64,000 nucleotides of DNA, taken from the NCBI GenBank assembly GCA_964604825.1, contig CAZSAL010000002.1, positions 1 to 64,000 on the forward strand, written 5' to 3'. Position numbers and translations under genes: made by a program. This stretch comes from CAZSAL01 sp964604825. GTDB lineage: Bacteria; Elusimicrobiota; Elusimicrobia; 2-01-FULL-59-12. Shown one piece after another: positions 33,326 to 42,657 of this stretch; position 1 is the stretch's first letter, and every line of letters begins with the position of its first letter. Under the pieces are notes generated by a model. The model was given only the letters and a program-made list of their open reading frames with translations. It did no database searches and was not told the DNA's origin.

Positions 33326-34301
33326 GTGTTCCGCCTCCACCGGTTCTCGAAGGTCCCTGCATTATTAGAGGGCTGGATGCAGCGGCTTTCTGGGGGGTAT
33401 AGCGTTTATGAATTAGCAGAACGGTGTCGCCGGCCGCAATGCCGCCCGTAATTTGCGCTTTCTCTCCATCTTCCAGGCCCACCTCCACAATGCGCGGGAT
33501 TGGTCTTCCTTTAGGCCCGGGAACCATAACCTGACGCTCGCCGGATGCGGTCGGCGTGATGGCTGATTCAGGCAACAGAACTACATTTTCTCTTTTGTTG
33601 GTGATCAGTTTGATGTTGGCTGTCATTTGTGAGCGGAAAAAAGGCGGAACATTTTTGGGTTCAATTTTGACGCCATATGTGATGACGTTATTAGTGTTTA
33701 CTCCTTCGTAAAGGATTTGGAAGACAGTGCCATCAATAGGTGCGTCAGGGTAGGAATCGAGCGTTATTACTGCAGGCAGGCCCAAATGTACCCGGCCCAC
33801 GTCAGTCTCATCCACATCTGCCTTTACGATTAATTTGTCTGACATGGCGTAGATCACAACGGTCGAATCTACCGTTTGACCAACAACAACATTCCTTAAA
33901 ATGATGACGCCGTTAAGAGGAGCGACAATGGGCGTTGGCTTGTAAGTGTCCTGCCAGTATTTCAGCTCGTCCGGGCCTTTGGCGCGGGCTGCATCGAGAA
34001 TTGCCGCGCGGTCAGTAGAACTCATCCACCCCAGGATCTGCCCTGACTTCACTTGATCGCCTTCGTCAACAAGAAGCCGTTCAATGCGCCCGGCTATAGG
34101 CGGTTTTATTTCTACCCGGTTGAGAGGAAGCACCTCGCCTGTCGCCTCCGCCGTTTCTTCGATGGATCCCAGCGTCGCCTGAATTTTTTCAATCGTCATA
34201 TCCGCATGCGAATGCCGATTTTGCTGCACCAACCGGAGAATTAGCACGCCCCCGCCAACAATCAGTATCGCACCTGTAAGATAAATCCATTTTTTTTGCA
34301 T
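33312..34301 (-). CDS. macA: MacA-like membrane fusion protein
   Basis: 329 residues from the ATG at 34301 (GGGAG about 8 bp upstream; 2 bp after the TolC stop). N-terminal anchor (about 5-22), lipoyl halves (P-P-I-A-G-R-I-E-R-L-L-V-D-E-G-D-Q-V and P-I-V-A-P-L-N-G-V-I-I), a short hairpin, barrel and membrane-proximal domains. The hairpin is brief compared with E. coli MacA. Links MacB to TolC. Confidence 0.87.
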   Translation of the reverse strand: MQKKWIYLTGAILIVGGGVLILRLVQQNRHSHADMTIEKIQATLGSIEETAEATGEVLPLNRVEIKPPIAGRIERLLVDEGDQVKSGQILGWMSSTDRAAILDAARAKGPDELKYWQDTYKPTPIVAPLNGVIILRNVVVGQTVDSTVVIYAMSDKLIVKADVDETDVGRVHLGLPAVITLDSYPDAPIDGTVFQILYEGVNTNNVITYGVKIEPKNVPPFFRSQMTANIKLITNKRENVVLLPESAITPTASGERQVMVPGPKGRPIPRIVEVGLEDGEKAQITGGIAAGDTVLLIHKRYTPQKAAASSPLIMQGPSRTGGGGTRGAH

Positions 34302-34303
34302 CG

Positions 34304-35623
34304 CTAATCTCCCAGTGGTTCGCCTGCGGCGAAACGCCATTGCGCTTCGGCCAGGATCAGATTTTGTTCAGATTTGAGGAAACTGGTTTGGGAATTCACA
34401 AAATCCTGAACAACGAGCAGCCATTCTTCAAAATTTTGCAGGCCGCTTTGATATAGAACGTCGTATTCCAATTTACGCTGTTCCGCGGCTTCGAGAAATG
34501 CCTGCTGAATTTTTACTTGGTCCCGGGCCTGTGCCAGTCCCTGCCAGGTGCTGACCAAACCGCTGCGCGTTTGAAGCCGTATGGAAGCCAGGTCTTCTTC
34601 GGCTTTCGATAGAGTACTTCGCGCTGCAGAAACGGCGAAATAGGTCTGGGTGAGACCGCCACCAAAGAGCGGATAATTGACTGCCCCGGAAAAAATCCAG
34701 TAAGGATTGGCAGGAAACTCTGATGTGTCCTGATAACCCTTGCTGTAATTGACCGATAAAGTCGGGAAAAGCGTGCTTCTGGCGGAATTCAGCCCGGCAC
34801 GGGCTTGCGCCACAACCGCTTCCTGAGCTTGGACAGCGGGATGAGCGGCAGTCAGCATATCGAAATTCGGATTCGATGAAAGATTGCCCGTGGCCCAAGT
34901 GCCGGTTACTGAATAGGCCTGGAAGTGATCGTCTCCAAATACCTGCCCCAGGTTTTGCTGGGCAATGAGAACGTCGCGTCCGGCTTGCACGAGGTTAAGT
35001 TCCGCCTGCAGCAACTGAGCCTGGGCATGCATGTTGTCACCCTTAGATTCCGTACCAGAATTGTATCGAAGAGCTATCATTTGCGCGTCTTGCTTCCACG
35101 TATCACGGATCAGCGTGTTGACCTGTATTTCCTCCTGGGCATAAAGGAGTCCGGTAAAAGCCTGGTAAAGATTTAATAGGACCGTGGACGCGGAAACACC
35201 CAAGTTCGCCTGATTCTGACGATAAAGGGCGGAAGCGGACTGAATGTTCGCCCAGGCATTGGGATTAAATAGATTCATGCTGACGGTTCCCTCAGCCTGC
35301 CAAAGTTCTGACTTTGTTGTGACTGAGGTCGTTCCGCCGCCGGCTGACGAACCAACACCGGAGGTGTTCGAATCGGTGTATGAATGGGTCAGAGAAAGCG
35401 AAGGGAGAACGCCGTTATAACTGCCGTAATACTGAGCCCGGCCAGCAGCGACGGCCTGTAAAGCAGATTGCAGAACAGGATTGTGCTGGGCCGCAAGGCG
35501 AACGCATTCGTTCCATGAAAGAGTATGCATTTCTCCTGTAGCCCCTCCTGCCTGCGGGGTGAGAGGAAATGAAATTGCAGGAAGAAGTAAAACAGCAAGA
35601 AGGAATAGATAAATTTTACGCAT
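34304..35623 (-). CDS. TolC-like outer-membrane efflux protein
   Basis: 439 residues with a signal peptide (M-R-K-I-Y-L-F-L-L-A-V-L-L-L-P-A-I-S-F) and two OEP repeats. First gene of the TolC-MacA-MacB operon. It is a separate paralogue from those at 14751 and 45788. Confidence 0.87.
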   Translation of the reverse strand: MRKIYLFLLAVLLLPAISFPLTPQAGGATGEMHTLSWNECVRLAAQHNPVLQSALQAVAAGRAQYYGSYNGVLPSLSLTHSYTDSNTSGVGSSAGGGTTSVTTKSELWQAEGTVSMNLFNPNAWANIQSASALYRQNQANLGVSASTVLLNLYQAFTGLLYAQEEIQVNTLIRDTWKQDAQMIALRYNSGTESKGDNMHAQAQLLQAELNLVQAGRDVLIAQQNLGQVFGDDHFQAYSVTGTWATGNLSSNPNFDMLTAAHPAVQAQEAVVAQARAGLNSARSTLFPTLSVNYSKGYQDTSEFPANPYWIFSGAVNYPLFGGGLTQTYFAVSAARSTLSKAEEDLASIRLQTRSGLVSTWQGLAQARDQVKIQQAFLEAAEQRKLEYDVLYQSGLQNFEEWLLVVQDFVNSQTSFLKSEQNLILAEAQWRFAAGEPLGD

Positions 35624-35767
35624 TGGCGTTATTTAACAATAAATATATTGGTATTTCGTAGTCTCCTTATAAACGTTTATCTCTTAATAAGGTGTCAAAG
35701 CTTTTTTGATTATAGGAATGTGCGCAATGTCGTTTGTAGAAGTTCTGGCCTGAACATGGAAGATGGC

Positions 35768-36895
35768 TTATCCACCCAGGCTTACGCCAAGCCAGTGTCC
35801 AATCGTGTATGTGATTGCTGCGGCGATCGAACCCATGGCCAGCTGGCGGGCTGCGGAAACCCAGAAAGACCGTCCAGTTACCATCGTAATGGCGCCGCCT
35901 ATGGCAACAAGCCCCAGAGCGCTGAGCGCTATGCCTGCAATGACGGCCTGTGCGCCTTGAAGGAAAAAGAACGGTAGTAACGGCACGGCTGCGCCGCAGG
36001 CAAAAAGGAAAAAGGAAGCCAGCGCTGCTTCCCAGGAGGATCCGCCCAGCTCTTCGGGATTGATTCCCAATTCTTCGCGGGTCAAGGTTTCCAGCGCCTT
36101 CAATGGATTTTTGATCAAATTTTCAGCCAGCGCCTTTGCCTGGTTTTCCGGCAATCCCTTGGCCTGATAAATAAGACGGAGTTCTTCTTCTTCATCTTCC
36201 GGTGCTGCGGCCAATTCATCCGCTTCGATGGCGATCTGGCGTTCATTCAGTTCGCGTGAGCTTTGAACGGAAACCCACTCGCCGATCGCCATGGAACAGG
36301 CGCCTGCCAGCAGACCGGCAATACCGGTAATCGCAATAGAATGCGTGCTCATTTCCGCACCGGCAACCCCCATGATCAGGCTCAAATTCGAAAGCAGGCC
36401 GTCATTGGCTCCAAGGACTGCGGCACGCAAAGCATTTCCCCCAATTGCGCGGTGGCGTCCTTCCATCCGGGCCAGAGCGTTCCCGCCGATGCCGCCCTGC
36501 GCCGAACCGGCGATTTGGGCGAGAATGCGGGCATGCGAGCGTTCATCGCGGGGCAATTCTGTTGTCTTTGATTCCGGTTGATTGTCATACATCGTTTGCC
36601 CGGCGGATTCAGTAGCAGACATGACGTGCGCTACAATTTGCGGCCCGAAGCGGTGAGCAAGCCATCGCAGCAAGCGCGTGCGAAGGCTCGGCTTCCATTC
36701 GACGGAAGCGCCCGCCTCCTTTAAACGTTGCCTCCAGAAAATGGCATGCTTGTCTTCCACCAAGGCCAAGCGGCGGTAGACTTCCGCCAGAGATGGGGAA
36801 GACTCGCTGTCCGCCATGGCACGGTAAAGGGCTGCGCTGTCCATTTCTCCCTGCCAGTTGTTCTTCCAGCGCCTTATGTCAGATTTTGGTGCCAT
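35768..36895 (-). CDS. Ferritin-like/VIT1 membrane protein (MbfA-like)
   Basis: 375 residues. The first about 130 form a ferritin-like four-helix bundle (W-Q-G-E-M-D-S-A-A-L-Y-R-A-M-A and V-E-D-K-H-A-I-F-W, with E and ExxH iron ligands). The rest is a VIT1/CCC1 domain of about five helices containing L-G-A-N-D-G-L-L-S-N and A-C-S-M-A-I-G-E-W-V-S-V. This fusion is known in MbfA, which exports iron or manganese from the cytoplasm and limits oxidative damage. No ribosome site is evident. Confidence 0.87.
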   Translation of the reverse strand: MAPKSDIRRWKNNWQGEMDSAALYRAMADSESSPSLAEVYRRLALVEDKHAIFWRQRLKEAGASVEWKPSLRTRLLRWLAHRFGPQIVAHVMSATESAGQTMYDNQPESKTTELPRDERSHARILAQIAGSAQGGIGGNALARMEGRHRAIGGNALRAAVLGANDGLLSNLSLIMGVAGAEMSTHSIAITGIAGLLAGACSMAIGEWVSVQSSRELNERQIAIEADELAAAPEDEEEELRLIYQAKGLPENQAKALAENLIKNPLKALETLTREELGINPEELGGSSWEAALASFFLFACGAAVPLLPFFFLQGAQAVIAGIALSALGLVAIGGAITMVTGRSFWVSAARQLAMGSIAAAITYTIGHWLGVSLGG

Positions 36896-36971
36896 GTATC
36901 TATTTTACCCGATTCGGGACTCAGGGTAACCCCATTTCTCATATGGCGGTCTAATTTGGTGGAGGTATCTT

Positions 36972-37418
36972 ATGAACAAGAGAGGCTGGTTTTCGATGGG
37001 AATCCTGGCTGGAATCGGAACGATGTTCTTTTTTGATCCGGATGACGGGCGCCACCGCCGAGCGCTTGTCAGGGACAAATTACTGCATTATTCCAAAAAG
37101 GCGCCTCGAATGATCCAGAATGCCCATATAAACATTCTAAATCGTTTACACGGACTGGTCTACGACATAGCCAGGTCATTTCAACCCGAACCGGGAGTTG
37201 CAGATGATGTTCTCGAAGGACGCGTGTTGTCTAAAGTCGGACATGTAATGGAAAAACCCGGCGTAATCGAAGTTAAGGCGCGAAACGGCGTAATCAGCTT
37301 AAGCGGTCCCGTTTATCCGGAAGAATCAGAAAAACTTTTAACAACGATTGCGATTATCCCCGGTGTTCAGAAAATCGAGAATCATCTTAAGAAACGCCAG
37401 GTTTCGCGCGGCAGGTAA
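36972..37418 (+). CDS. BON-domain protein with N-terminal anchor
   Basis: 148 residues: a short hydrophobic start (G-W-F-S-M-G-I-L-A-G-I-G-T-M-F-F-F-D-P) typical of YtxH-like anchors, then a BON domain (about 82-143: L-E-G-R-V-L-S-K-V-G ... I-E-V-K-A-R-N-G-V-I-S-L-S-G-P-V). BON domains bind lipids or osmotic-stress proteins at the envelope. GGTGGAGGT lies at proper distance from the ATG. Confidence 0.83.
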   Translation: MNKRGWFSMGILAGIGTMFFFDPDDGRHRRALVRDKLLHYSKKAPRMIQNAHINILNRLHGLVYDIARSFQPEPGVADDVLEGRVLSKVGHVMEKPGVIEVKARNGVISLSGPVYPEESEKLLTTIAIIPGVQKIENHLKKRQVSRGR

Positions 37419-37424
37419 GACGGG

Positions 37425-38774
37425 GTGACAAAGCCGGTTTTGAAAGGGAAGATCCGGCAAAGTTTGCGGGCATCCTTCTGGGATGGCGTGTTCAGTTCCG
37501 CCATGTCCGGCATTGTTGATTCATGTCTGATGCCCTTTGCCATAGCCCTGGGAGCAACATCGGCGCAGGTGGCAAATCTGGGGTCTCTCCCAAATCTGAC
37601 TGCGGCTATTGTCCAGAGCCAGGCCACCGGCCTGATGGATTGGCTTGGCAGCCGTAAAAATCTGATTATTTCCGCTATCCTGGCGCAGACATTTTTCATT
37701 GCGGCCATGGCTTTTCTTCCGGCATTTCCGGCCTCGGACCGCGTGACCGCCCTCGTAGGGCTTGCGATGTTTTACATCATGCTAGGCGCTCTGGTGTCGC
37801 CCGTATGGGGCAGCCTGATGTGCGAGTACCTGCCCCCGTCCCGAAGGTCCGGATATTTCGGCTGGCGCAATCAGGTCCTGGGGGCAATCATAGTCGCGGC
37901 GGGGTTTTCCGCCGGGTTGATCCTGCAGGCCTTCAGCCGCGTTTCACTCAAAGGTTTTGTCATCCTTTTCAGCATGGCGGCACTGTTGCGCATTTGTTCC
38001 TGGATGAATTTGCGCCGGATGTTTGATCCTCATCACGAATGGCATTTCCGGGAGCGCCGCACACGGCTTCGGTTTGACCCCGGCAACAGGAAGAACTTTT
38101 TCCGGTTCCTGATCTTCGGTGGGGTAATGATGGCGGGCGTACAGTTATGCGGACCGCTGCAGGCGGTTTATTTTCTGAAAAGCCTGCAGATACCTTACAT
38201 TACTTATATGTCTTTGATTTGCGCTTCGAATTTCACGATGTTTTACATGATGAAACCGTGGGGAAAGCACGCCGATATATCCGGGAACCTTAACGTGATC
38301 CGGTCTGTTTCTTACTTTATGCCGGTAATTCCTCTTATGTTGCTCGTATCAAAAAGTTCCGGATATCTGTTTACGGTTCAGCTGGTCAGCGGCGTCGCAT
38401 GGGCGGGATACAATCTCTGCATTACGAATTTCATTTACGATGCCGTGCCGCCCGCCGAACGCGTGCGCGCCACCGCACTCTATAACATGGTCAACGGCAT
38501 AGGTTTTTTTCTCGGCGCGATGCTCGGAGGCCAGTTGATTGATATTCTCCCGCCGGTAAGAGGTTTCCCCTATCTGACTCTCTGCATTCTTTCTTCTTTC
38601 GTGCGCCTGCTGGCGGTGATCATATTTTTGCCCGGCATTCAGGAAGTCCGTAGAGTGCAGCAGGTGCGCAGCATGGATTTGTTCTACAGCGTAATTGGAC
38701 TCAAACCTATCCCGGGGATACCGCGGTCTACCCTGCTGAAAATACTGCAGCCCAGCCCGCAGGAGCAGTCCTGA
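37425..38774 (+). CDS. Major facilitator superfamily transporter
   Basis: 449 residues with twelve predicted helices and G-W-R-N-Q-V-L-G, a variant of the loop 2-3/domain linker seen in the MFS subfamily of uncharacterised permeases; C-terminal half A-L-Y-N-M-V-N-G-I-G-F-F-L-G-A-M-L-G-G. GTG start 7 bp after the BON gene, likely same transcript. Substrate unknown. Confidence 0.83.
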   Translation: MTKPVLKGKIRQSLRASFWDGVFSSAMSGIVDSCLMPFAIALGATSAQVANLGSLPNLTAAIVQSQATGLMDWLGSRKNLIISAILAQTFFIAAMAFLPAFPASDRVTALVGLAMFYIMLGALVSPVWGSLMCEYLPPSRRSGYFGWRNQVLGAIIVAAGFSAGLILQAFSRVSLKGFVILFSMAALLRICSWMNLRRMFDPHHEWHFRERRTRLRFDPGNRKNFFRFLIFGGVMMAGVQLCGPLQAVYFLKSLQIPYITYMSLICASNFTMFYMMKPWGKHADISGNLNVIRSVSYFMPVIPLMLLVSKSSGYLFTVQLVSGVAWAGYNLCITNFIYDAVPPAERVRATALYNMVNGIGFFLGAMLGGQLIDILPPVRGFPYLTLCILSSFVRLLAVIIFLPGIQEVRRVQQVRSMDLFYSVIGLKPIPGIPRSTLLKILQPSPQEQS

Positions 38775-38799
38775 AATCGGATTTTTACAGGAGGATGAT

Positions 38800-39150
38800 A
38801 TGAAATCAAAAGCAAACCGGAATGTGTGGAGCGATCAATCCTGGGGAAAGAACCGAGTCAATCGCGTCTTATCCATGAGCCGCGGAGGAGACCAACACCG
38901 CGGCACGGACGCCACGCGGATGATCAACCCGGATAAAAGCTTTCTTTTAAAAAATAAATTCGCCCCGCTTCCGAAGCAGGGAACAAGGTTGAGACCGGAA
39001 CTCGGCGTGGAAAAAATCTGCGCTGGGTGCGGCATGACCAAAGATTTTTGGCGGGAAAACAGCGGCGAAGGCATTCATAAGCATGGATATGGCTATTGCT
39101 GCAAAGACTGCGCTTCTGGAAAAGGCTGCACCTGCGGAGAGAAGGCTTAA
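38800..39150 (+). CDS. Cysteine-rich putative metal-binding protein
   Basis: 116 residues, basic N-terminal two-thirds and a C-terminal cluster C-A-G-C-G-M ... Y-C-C-K-D-C-A-S-G-K-G-C-T-C, giving eight cysteines and two histidines. This looks like a zinc or iron-sulfur knuckle, somewhat like metallothionein-type tails. CAGGAGG precedes the ATG. No family recognised. The stop overlaps the convergent peptidase by 4 bp. Confidence 0.7.
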   Translation: MKSKANRNVWSDQSWGKNRVNRVLSMSRGGDQHRGTDATRMINPDKSFLLKNKFAPLPKQGTRLRPELGVEKICAGCGMTKDFWRENSGEGIHKHGYGYCCKDCASGKGCTCGEKA

Positions 39151-40055
39151 AAGAGGCGGCTTAGCCCTCTGGTGAGCAGAGCCATGCGCTTGTAGTCCAG
39201 CGTCTGCCAGCTATCGGTTGCACGGTGATAGTTGAAGTTCCGGTAATCGGCCGTGTCGGTAATAAGAACAGCAGGTATACCGGCGTTCCAGAAATTAATG
39301 TGATCTGACCTGCCCACGTCGCTCATAAAGCTTGGCAGTATCGCGCTCCTGATCTTAAGCTTTGTCTTAAGCTGCCGGCCAACGCTTCTCAACAGCCGGA
39401 AGGATCCCGGATTTCCAATAAGCGCCGTGAAGTCGCCTTCTGAAGGATAAAAATATCTCAGCCAGCCGGGGTATAGCTGGCTGTGCGGCGCAGCGTTGTA
39501 ATAGCCGACCATTTCCAGACAGATCATCCCTGCAGTATCGCCTGTATTTAACTGCTTAACAAACTGATAGGACCCCATCTGTGTAGTCTGCCGGGTTTCT
39601 TCGTTGGCAAAGGCCACGAGGTACAGAGGGTGTTCATGAAAAGGTTTAAAATTCTTGGCCAGTTCCAGCAGCACAGCCAGACTGCTGGCGTTGTCATCTG
39701 CTCCTGGAGAGCCTGGGACAGTGTCGTAATGTGCGCCGATGACCCATGCAGGCCCTTTCCCCGGAAGGAATGCGCAGACGTTTTCATATTTATGAGAGCC
39801 CGAATTAAATGGTTGGCGCCACACGCGCAGCCCGCTCTTCTTGAAAGAAGTTTCTATATACGCGGCGGCGCGATTGAGGGACGCGGGTTTTGAGCGCGGT
39901 CCAATCGATTCGGAAATGTATCGGACGTGTGTTTTTAGAGCGTCGATGAGAGCGGTGTCCTGTCCCCTGCTCAAATCAGCTGCTGGCCGGGGGGTGTGGA
40001 TGTCGAGGCAAAGGAACGCCTTAAAAAGAATCAGAAATGAGAAAAGCAGACTCAT
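39147..40055 (-). CDS. M28-family zinc aminopeptidase
   Basis: 302 residues with a signal peptide or anchor (about 1-17). Metal ligands are visible: H in I-G-A-H-Y-D-T-V, D in P-G-A-D-D-N-A-S-S, E-E in F-A-N-E-E-T-R, E in C-L-E-M-V-G-Y and a late S-D-H-I-N-F-W. This is the M28 co-catalytic zinc set; Q-cyclase-type relatives are also possible. Acts in the periplasm or outside. Confidence 0.87.
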   Translation of the reverse strand: MSLLFSFLILFKAFLCLDIHTPRPAADLSRGQDTALIDALKTHVRYISESIGPRSKPASLNRAAAYIETSFKKSGLRVWRQPFNSGSHKYENVCAFLPGKGPAWVIGAHYDTVPGSPGADDNASSLAVLLELAKNFKPFHEHPLYLVAFANEETRQTTQMGSYQFVKQLNTGDTAGMICLEMVGYYNAAPHSQLYPGWLRYFYPSEGDFTALIGNPGSFRLLRSVGRQLKTKLKIRSAILPSFMSDVGRSDHINFWNAGIPAVLITDTADYRNFNYHRATDSWQTLDYKRMALLTRGLSRLF

Positions 40056-40143
40056 ATAGACAGTCTAAGGACCGATTTTCCACCTGATTACAATGCAGGA
40101 GTTCCGTTTAATGTAACCGGATTTTTCGGCAAGTAGTCAAATT

Positions 40144-40174
40144 TTTATCCGCCGACGATGTGGTGGCGGATAAA
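40144..40174 (+). promoter_or_regulatory. Hairpin abutting the ribosome site of a secreted peptide gene
   Basis: TTTATCCGCC (40144-40153) and GGCGGATAAA (40165-40174) form a perfect 10-bp stem, loop 11 nt. The 3' arm ends inside AAAGGAG (40172-40178), the Shine-Dalgarno of the gene at 40188. Could act as an RNA switch in the leader or as an operator palindrome in DNA. Confidence 0.55.
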
Positions 40175-40187
40175 GGAGCCTTTACAC

Positions 40188-40322
40188 ATGAAAAAATCGA
40201 TAACGACACTTTCGCTTCTAGGCCTGTTTGTTTTAGGCGCAACCCTGCCGGCCCACGCCCGGGGCCGCCGGCCGCCGGACGACACGTCTACGGGAAATAC
40301 GAGCAGGCAAAACATACGTTGA
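40188..40322 (+). CDS. 44-aa secreted peptide
   Basis: ATG with AAAGGAG 9 bp upstream; reads as a clear signal peptide (M-K-K-S-I-T-T-L-S-L-L-G-L-F-V-L-G-A-T-L-P-A-H-A) and a 20-residue mature part beginning R-G-R-R-P-P-D-D-T-S-T. The start resembles the G-G-R-P-P-D-V motif seen after other signal peptides here. It is followed 65 bp later by copA. A different overlapping frame from 40160 is open but has no signal or ribosome site. Confidence 0.6.
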   Translation: MKKSITTLSLLGLFVLGATLPAHARGRRPPDDTSTGNTSRQNIR

Positions 40323-40387
40323 CCGGATCAAACGATCGTAATCGGCACAAGGCAGGCTGAATGGTGCGCCTTTTTATTGCTTAAAAT

Positions 40388-42655
40388 ATGGGTATGGAAA
40401 TTGATCCAGTTTGCGGCATGGAAGTCGATCCTGCCTCGCCTCGCGGAGGCACTGTTGTTTACGAGGGGGAGACGTACTATTTCTGTAGTCCCAGCTGCCG
40501 TGAACGCTTCGCGGAACCGGAGAACCGGAGACCCGGCGAACCGGTGAAAAAAGCAAATCTCCGGCTCCCCTCTTCTCCGGTTCCCCGGTTCTTTGTTTGT
40601 CCCATGGACCTCGAGGTCCGCCAGCCTGCGCCGGGGCCATGCCCGAAATGCGGAATGGCGCTTGAACCTGAAGAAGGAGCTTTGATATCTGAAGAATCTC
40701 CTGAGCTGCATGATATGACGCGCCGCTTCTGGGTCGCGCTGGTTTTCTCCGCGCCGCTGTTTGTCATGGATTATCCGCGATTTCGCTGGGCGCAACTGGT
40801 CATGTCTGTTCCAGTTGTTATCTGGGCGGGGAAACCATTCTTCGAGAGAGCCTGGTCCTCGCTCTTAAGCCGCTCTCTTAACATGTTTACGCTCATATCC
40901 ATGGGAACAGGCGCGGCGTTTCTCTACAGTTTTTTCGCTGTTTTAGCTCCCGGCATTTTTCCCTCAGCATTCCGCAGCGCGACAGGAACACTTCCCCTTT
41001 ATTTTGAATCGGCCGCTGTTATCACCACCCTTGTGCTGCTTGGCCAGGTGCTGGAACTGCGCGCCAGGATGAGGACGTCGGGAGCGATCTGTGCGCTGCT
41101 TGATCTTGCGCCTAAAATGGCCAGGCGTGTTAGCGCGGACGGGATGGAAACGGACGTCGCGCTTTCCGAAGTTCAGGTTGGGAATATCCTGCGGATCCGT
41201 CCGGGTGAAAAGATCCCTGTTGACGGCATTGCGCTGTCAGGCTCCGGCACAGTGGATGAATCGATGCTGACAGGCGAAGCTATGCCTGTAGTCAAGAAAC
41301 CGGGAGAGCGTTTGGCCGGAGCCACCATAAACGGTGCAGGAAGTTTTCTGATGCGCGCGGAACGCGTAGGCAAAGACACAGTTTTATCGCAGATTGTCCA
41401 ATTGGTCGCGAAGGCTCAGCGCAGCCGCGCACCTGTCCAGCGTTACGCGGACAGGATTTCGGCGGTTTTTGTCCCCGCAGTGCTTGTAATCGCAGGTCTG
41501 ACATTTATTGTTTGGTCGCTTGCCGGTCCCGAGCCGCGGCTGGCGCATGCGCTTGTAAGCATGGTCAGTGTATTAATCATCGCCTGTCCCTGCGCGCTGG
41601 GGCTGGCCACTCCGATGGCGGTAATGGTTGGAACCGGACGGGGCGCACGCGAAGGGATCCTGATAAAAAACGCCGAAGCGCTGGAGCGCCTGGCGGACAT
41701 TGACCTGATCGCATTCGATAAAACAGGGACGCTCACGGAAGGCAGGCCGAAACTCCTTACCCTCAACGCACGGCCGCCTTACAGCGAACAAGATATTCTG
41801 AAGCTTATCGCCTCCTTGGAGCAGGGCAGTGAACATCCGCTTGCTGTGGCATTGCTTGATGCTGCGCGAAAGCGGGGAATAGCACTTGATAGGGTCGGAA
41901 CCTTTCAGGCCTTGAGCGGCCGGGGTGTTCGCGGTGAAATCGGCGGGAAATCGGTCGTATTCGGGAACCGTTCCCTGATGCAGGCATCAGGGATTGATAT
42001 TGATTCCTCCGCTGGAGAGGCCGAGCGTCTTCATGGACAGGGGCAGACCATTATGTTTTTAGGGGTGAACGGTGGGTACGCCGGGCTTGCCGGTGTTGCT
42101 GACCCCGTTAAGCCTGGAACATACGAGGCTGTTCGTGAGCTTCACCGGGAAGGCGTAAAGCTCATGATGCTGACAGGCGATAATGTGGCTACCGCCGAAG
42201 CCGTGGGCCGGGTTCTTGGCATTGATCGCATCGCTGCAGAGGTGCGCCCTGAGGGGAAAGCGGAATGGATTCAAAAACTTCAGGCTGAAGGCTGCCGTAC
42301 GGCCATGGCAGGCGATGGAATAAATGACGCGCCCGCTTTGGCCCGTGCCGATGTGGGGGTGGCTATGGCTACGGGTACGGACATTGCTATGGAATCGGCC
42401 CAGGTAACGCTGCTGCACGGAGATCTTCGCGGGCTGCTGCAGGCTTTAAGGCTAAGCCGCGCCACCATGCGCAATATCCGTCAGAATCTTTTTCTGGCTT
42501 TTATTTACAACGTGCTTGCTGTTCCCGTTGCCGCAGGCATCCTGTTCCGCTGGACAGGATGGCTCTTAAGCCCCATGATCGCCAGCGCAGCCATGAGCCT
42601 GAGCTCCGTTTCCGTGATTACTAATGCCCTGCGGCTCCGAAAAACGAAGCTTTAG
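40388..42655 (+). CDS. copA: Copper-translocating P1B-type ATPase with YHS and HMBD domains
   Basis: 755 residues. N-terminal YHS-type metal domain (residues 1-43: D-P-V-C-G-M-E-V ... Y-Y-F-C-S-P-S-C-R-E-R-F) in place of the usual HMA domain, then a heavy-metal-binding domain (70-95: V-C-P-M-D-L-E-V-R-Q-P ... C-P-K-C-G-M-A-L). Ion path C-P-C at 400-402, T-G-E-A 295-298, phosphorylated D444 in D-K-T-G-T-L-T, G-D-G-I-N-D-A-P. Exports Cu+ or Ag+. The linker 44-68 (E-P-E-N-R-R-P-G-E-P-V ...) is encoded by a palindromic insertion. Confidence 0.92.
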   Translation: MGMEIDPVCGMEVDPASPRGGTVVYEGETYYFCSPSCRERFAEPENRRPGEPVKKANLRLPSSPVPRFFVCPMDLEVRQPAPGPCPKCGMALEPEEGALISEESPELHDMTRRFWVALVFSAPLFVMDYPRFRWAQLVMSVPVVIWAGKPFFERAWSSLLSRSLNMFTLISMGTGAAFLYSFFAVLAPGIFPSAFRSATGTLPLYFESAAVITTLVLLGQVLELRARMRTSGAICALLDLAPKMARRVSADGMETDVALSEVQVGNILRIRPGEKIPVDGIALSGSGTVDESMLTGEAMPVVKKPGERLAGATINGAGSFLMRAERVGKDTVLSQIVQLVAKAQRSRAPVQRYADRISAVFVPAVLVIAGLTFIVWSLAGPEPRLAHALVSMVSVLIIACPCALGLATPMAVMVGTGRGAREGILIKNAEALERLADIDLIAFDKTGTLTEGRPKLLTLNARPPYSEQDILKLIASLEQGSEHPLAVALLDAARKRGIALDRVGTFQALSGRGVRGEIGGKSVVFGNRSLMQASGIDIDSSAGEAERLHGQGQTIMFLGVNGGYAGLAGVADPVKPGTYEAVRELHREGVKLMMLTGDNVATAEAVGRVLGIDRIAAEVRPEGKAEWIQKLQAEGCRTAMAGDGINDAPALARADVGVAMATGTDIAMESAQVTLLHGDLRGLLQALRLSRATMRNIRQNLFLAFIYNVLAVPVAAGILFRWTGWLLSPMIASAAMSLSSVSVITNALRLRKTKL
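40514..40591. repeat. Palindromic insertion within the copA coding frame
   Basis: The arms GAACCGGAGAACCGGAGA (40514-40531) and its reverse complement at 40574-40591 match at 17 of 18 positions around a 42-bp middle. The element keeps the frame and adds about 26 residues between two metal-binding domains. Confidence 0.75.
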
Positions 42656-42657
42656 TT

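Noticed and set aside
40160..40360. 66-codon plus-strand frame upstream of copA
   Set aside because: Overlaps the better-supported 44-aa secreted peptide, which has a signal peptide and ribosome site in another frame.
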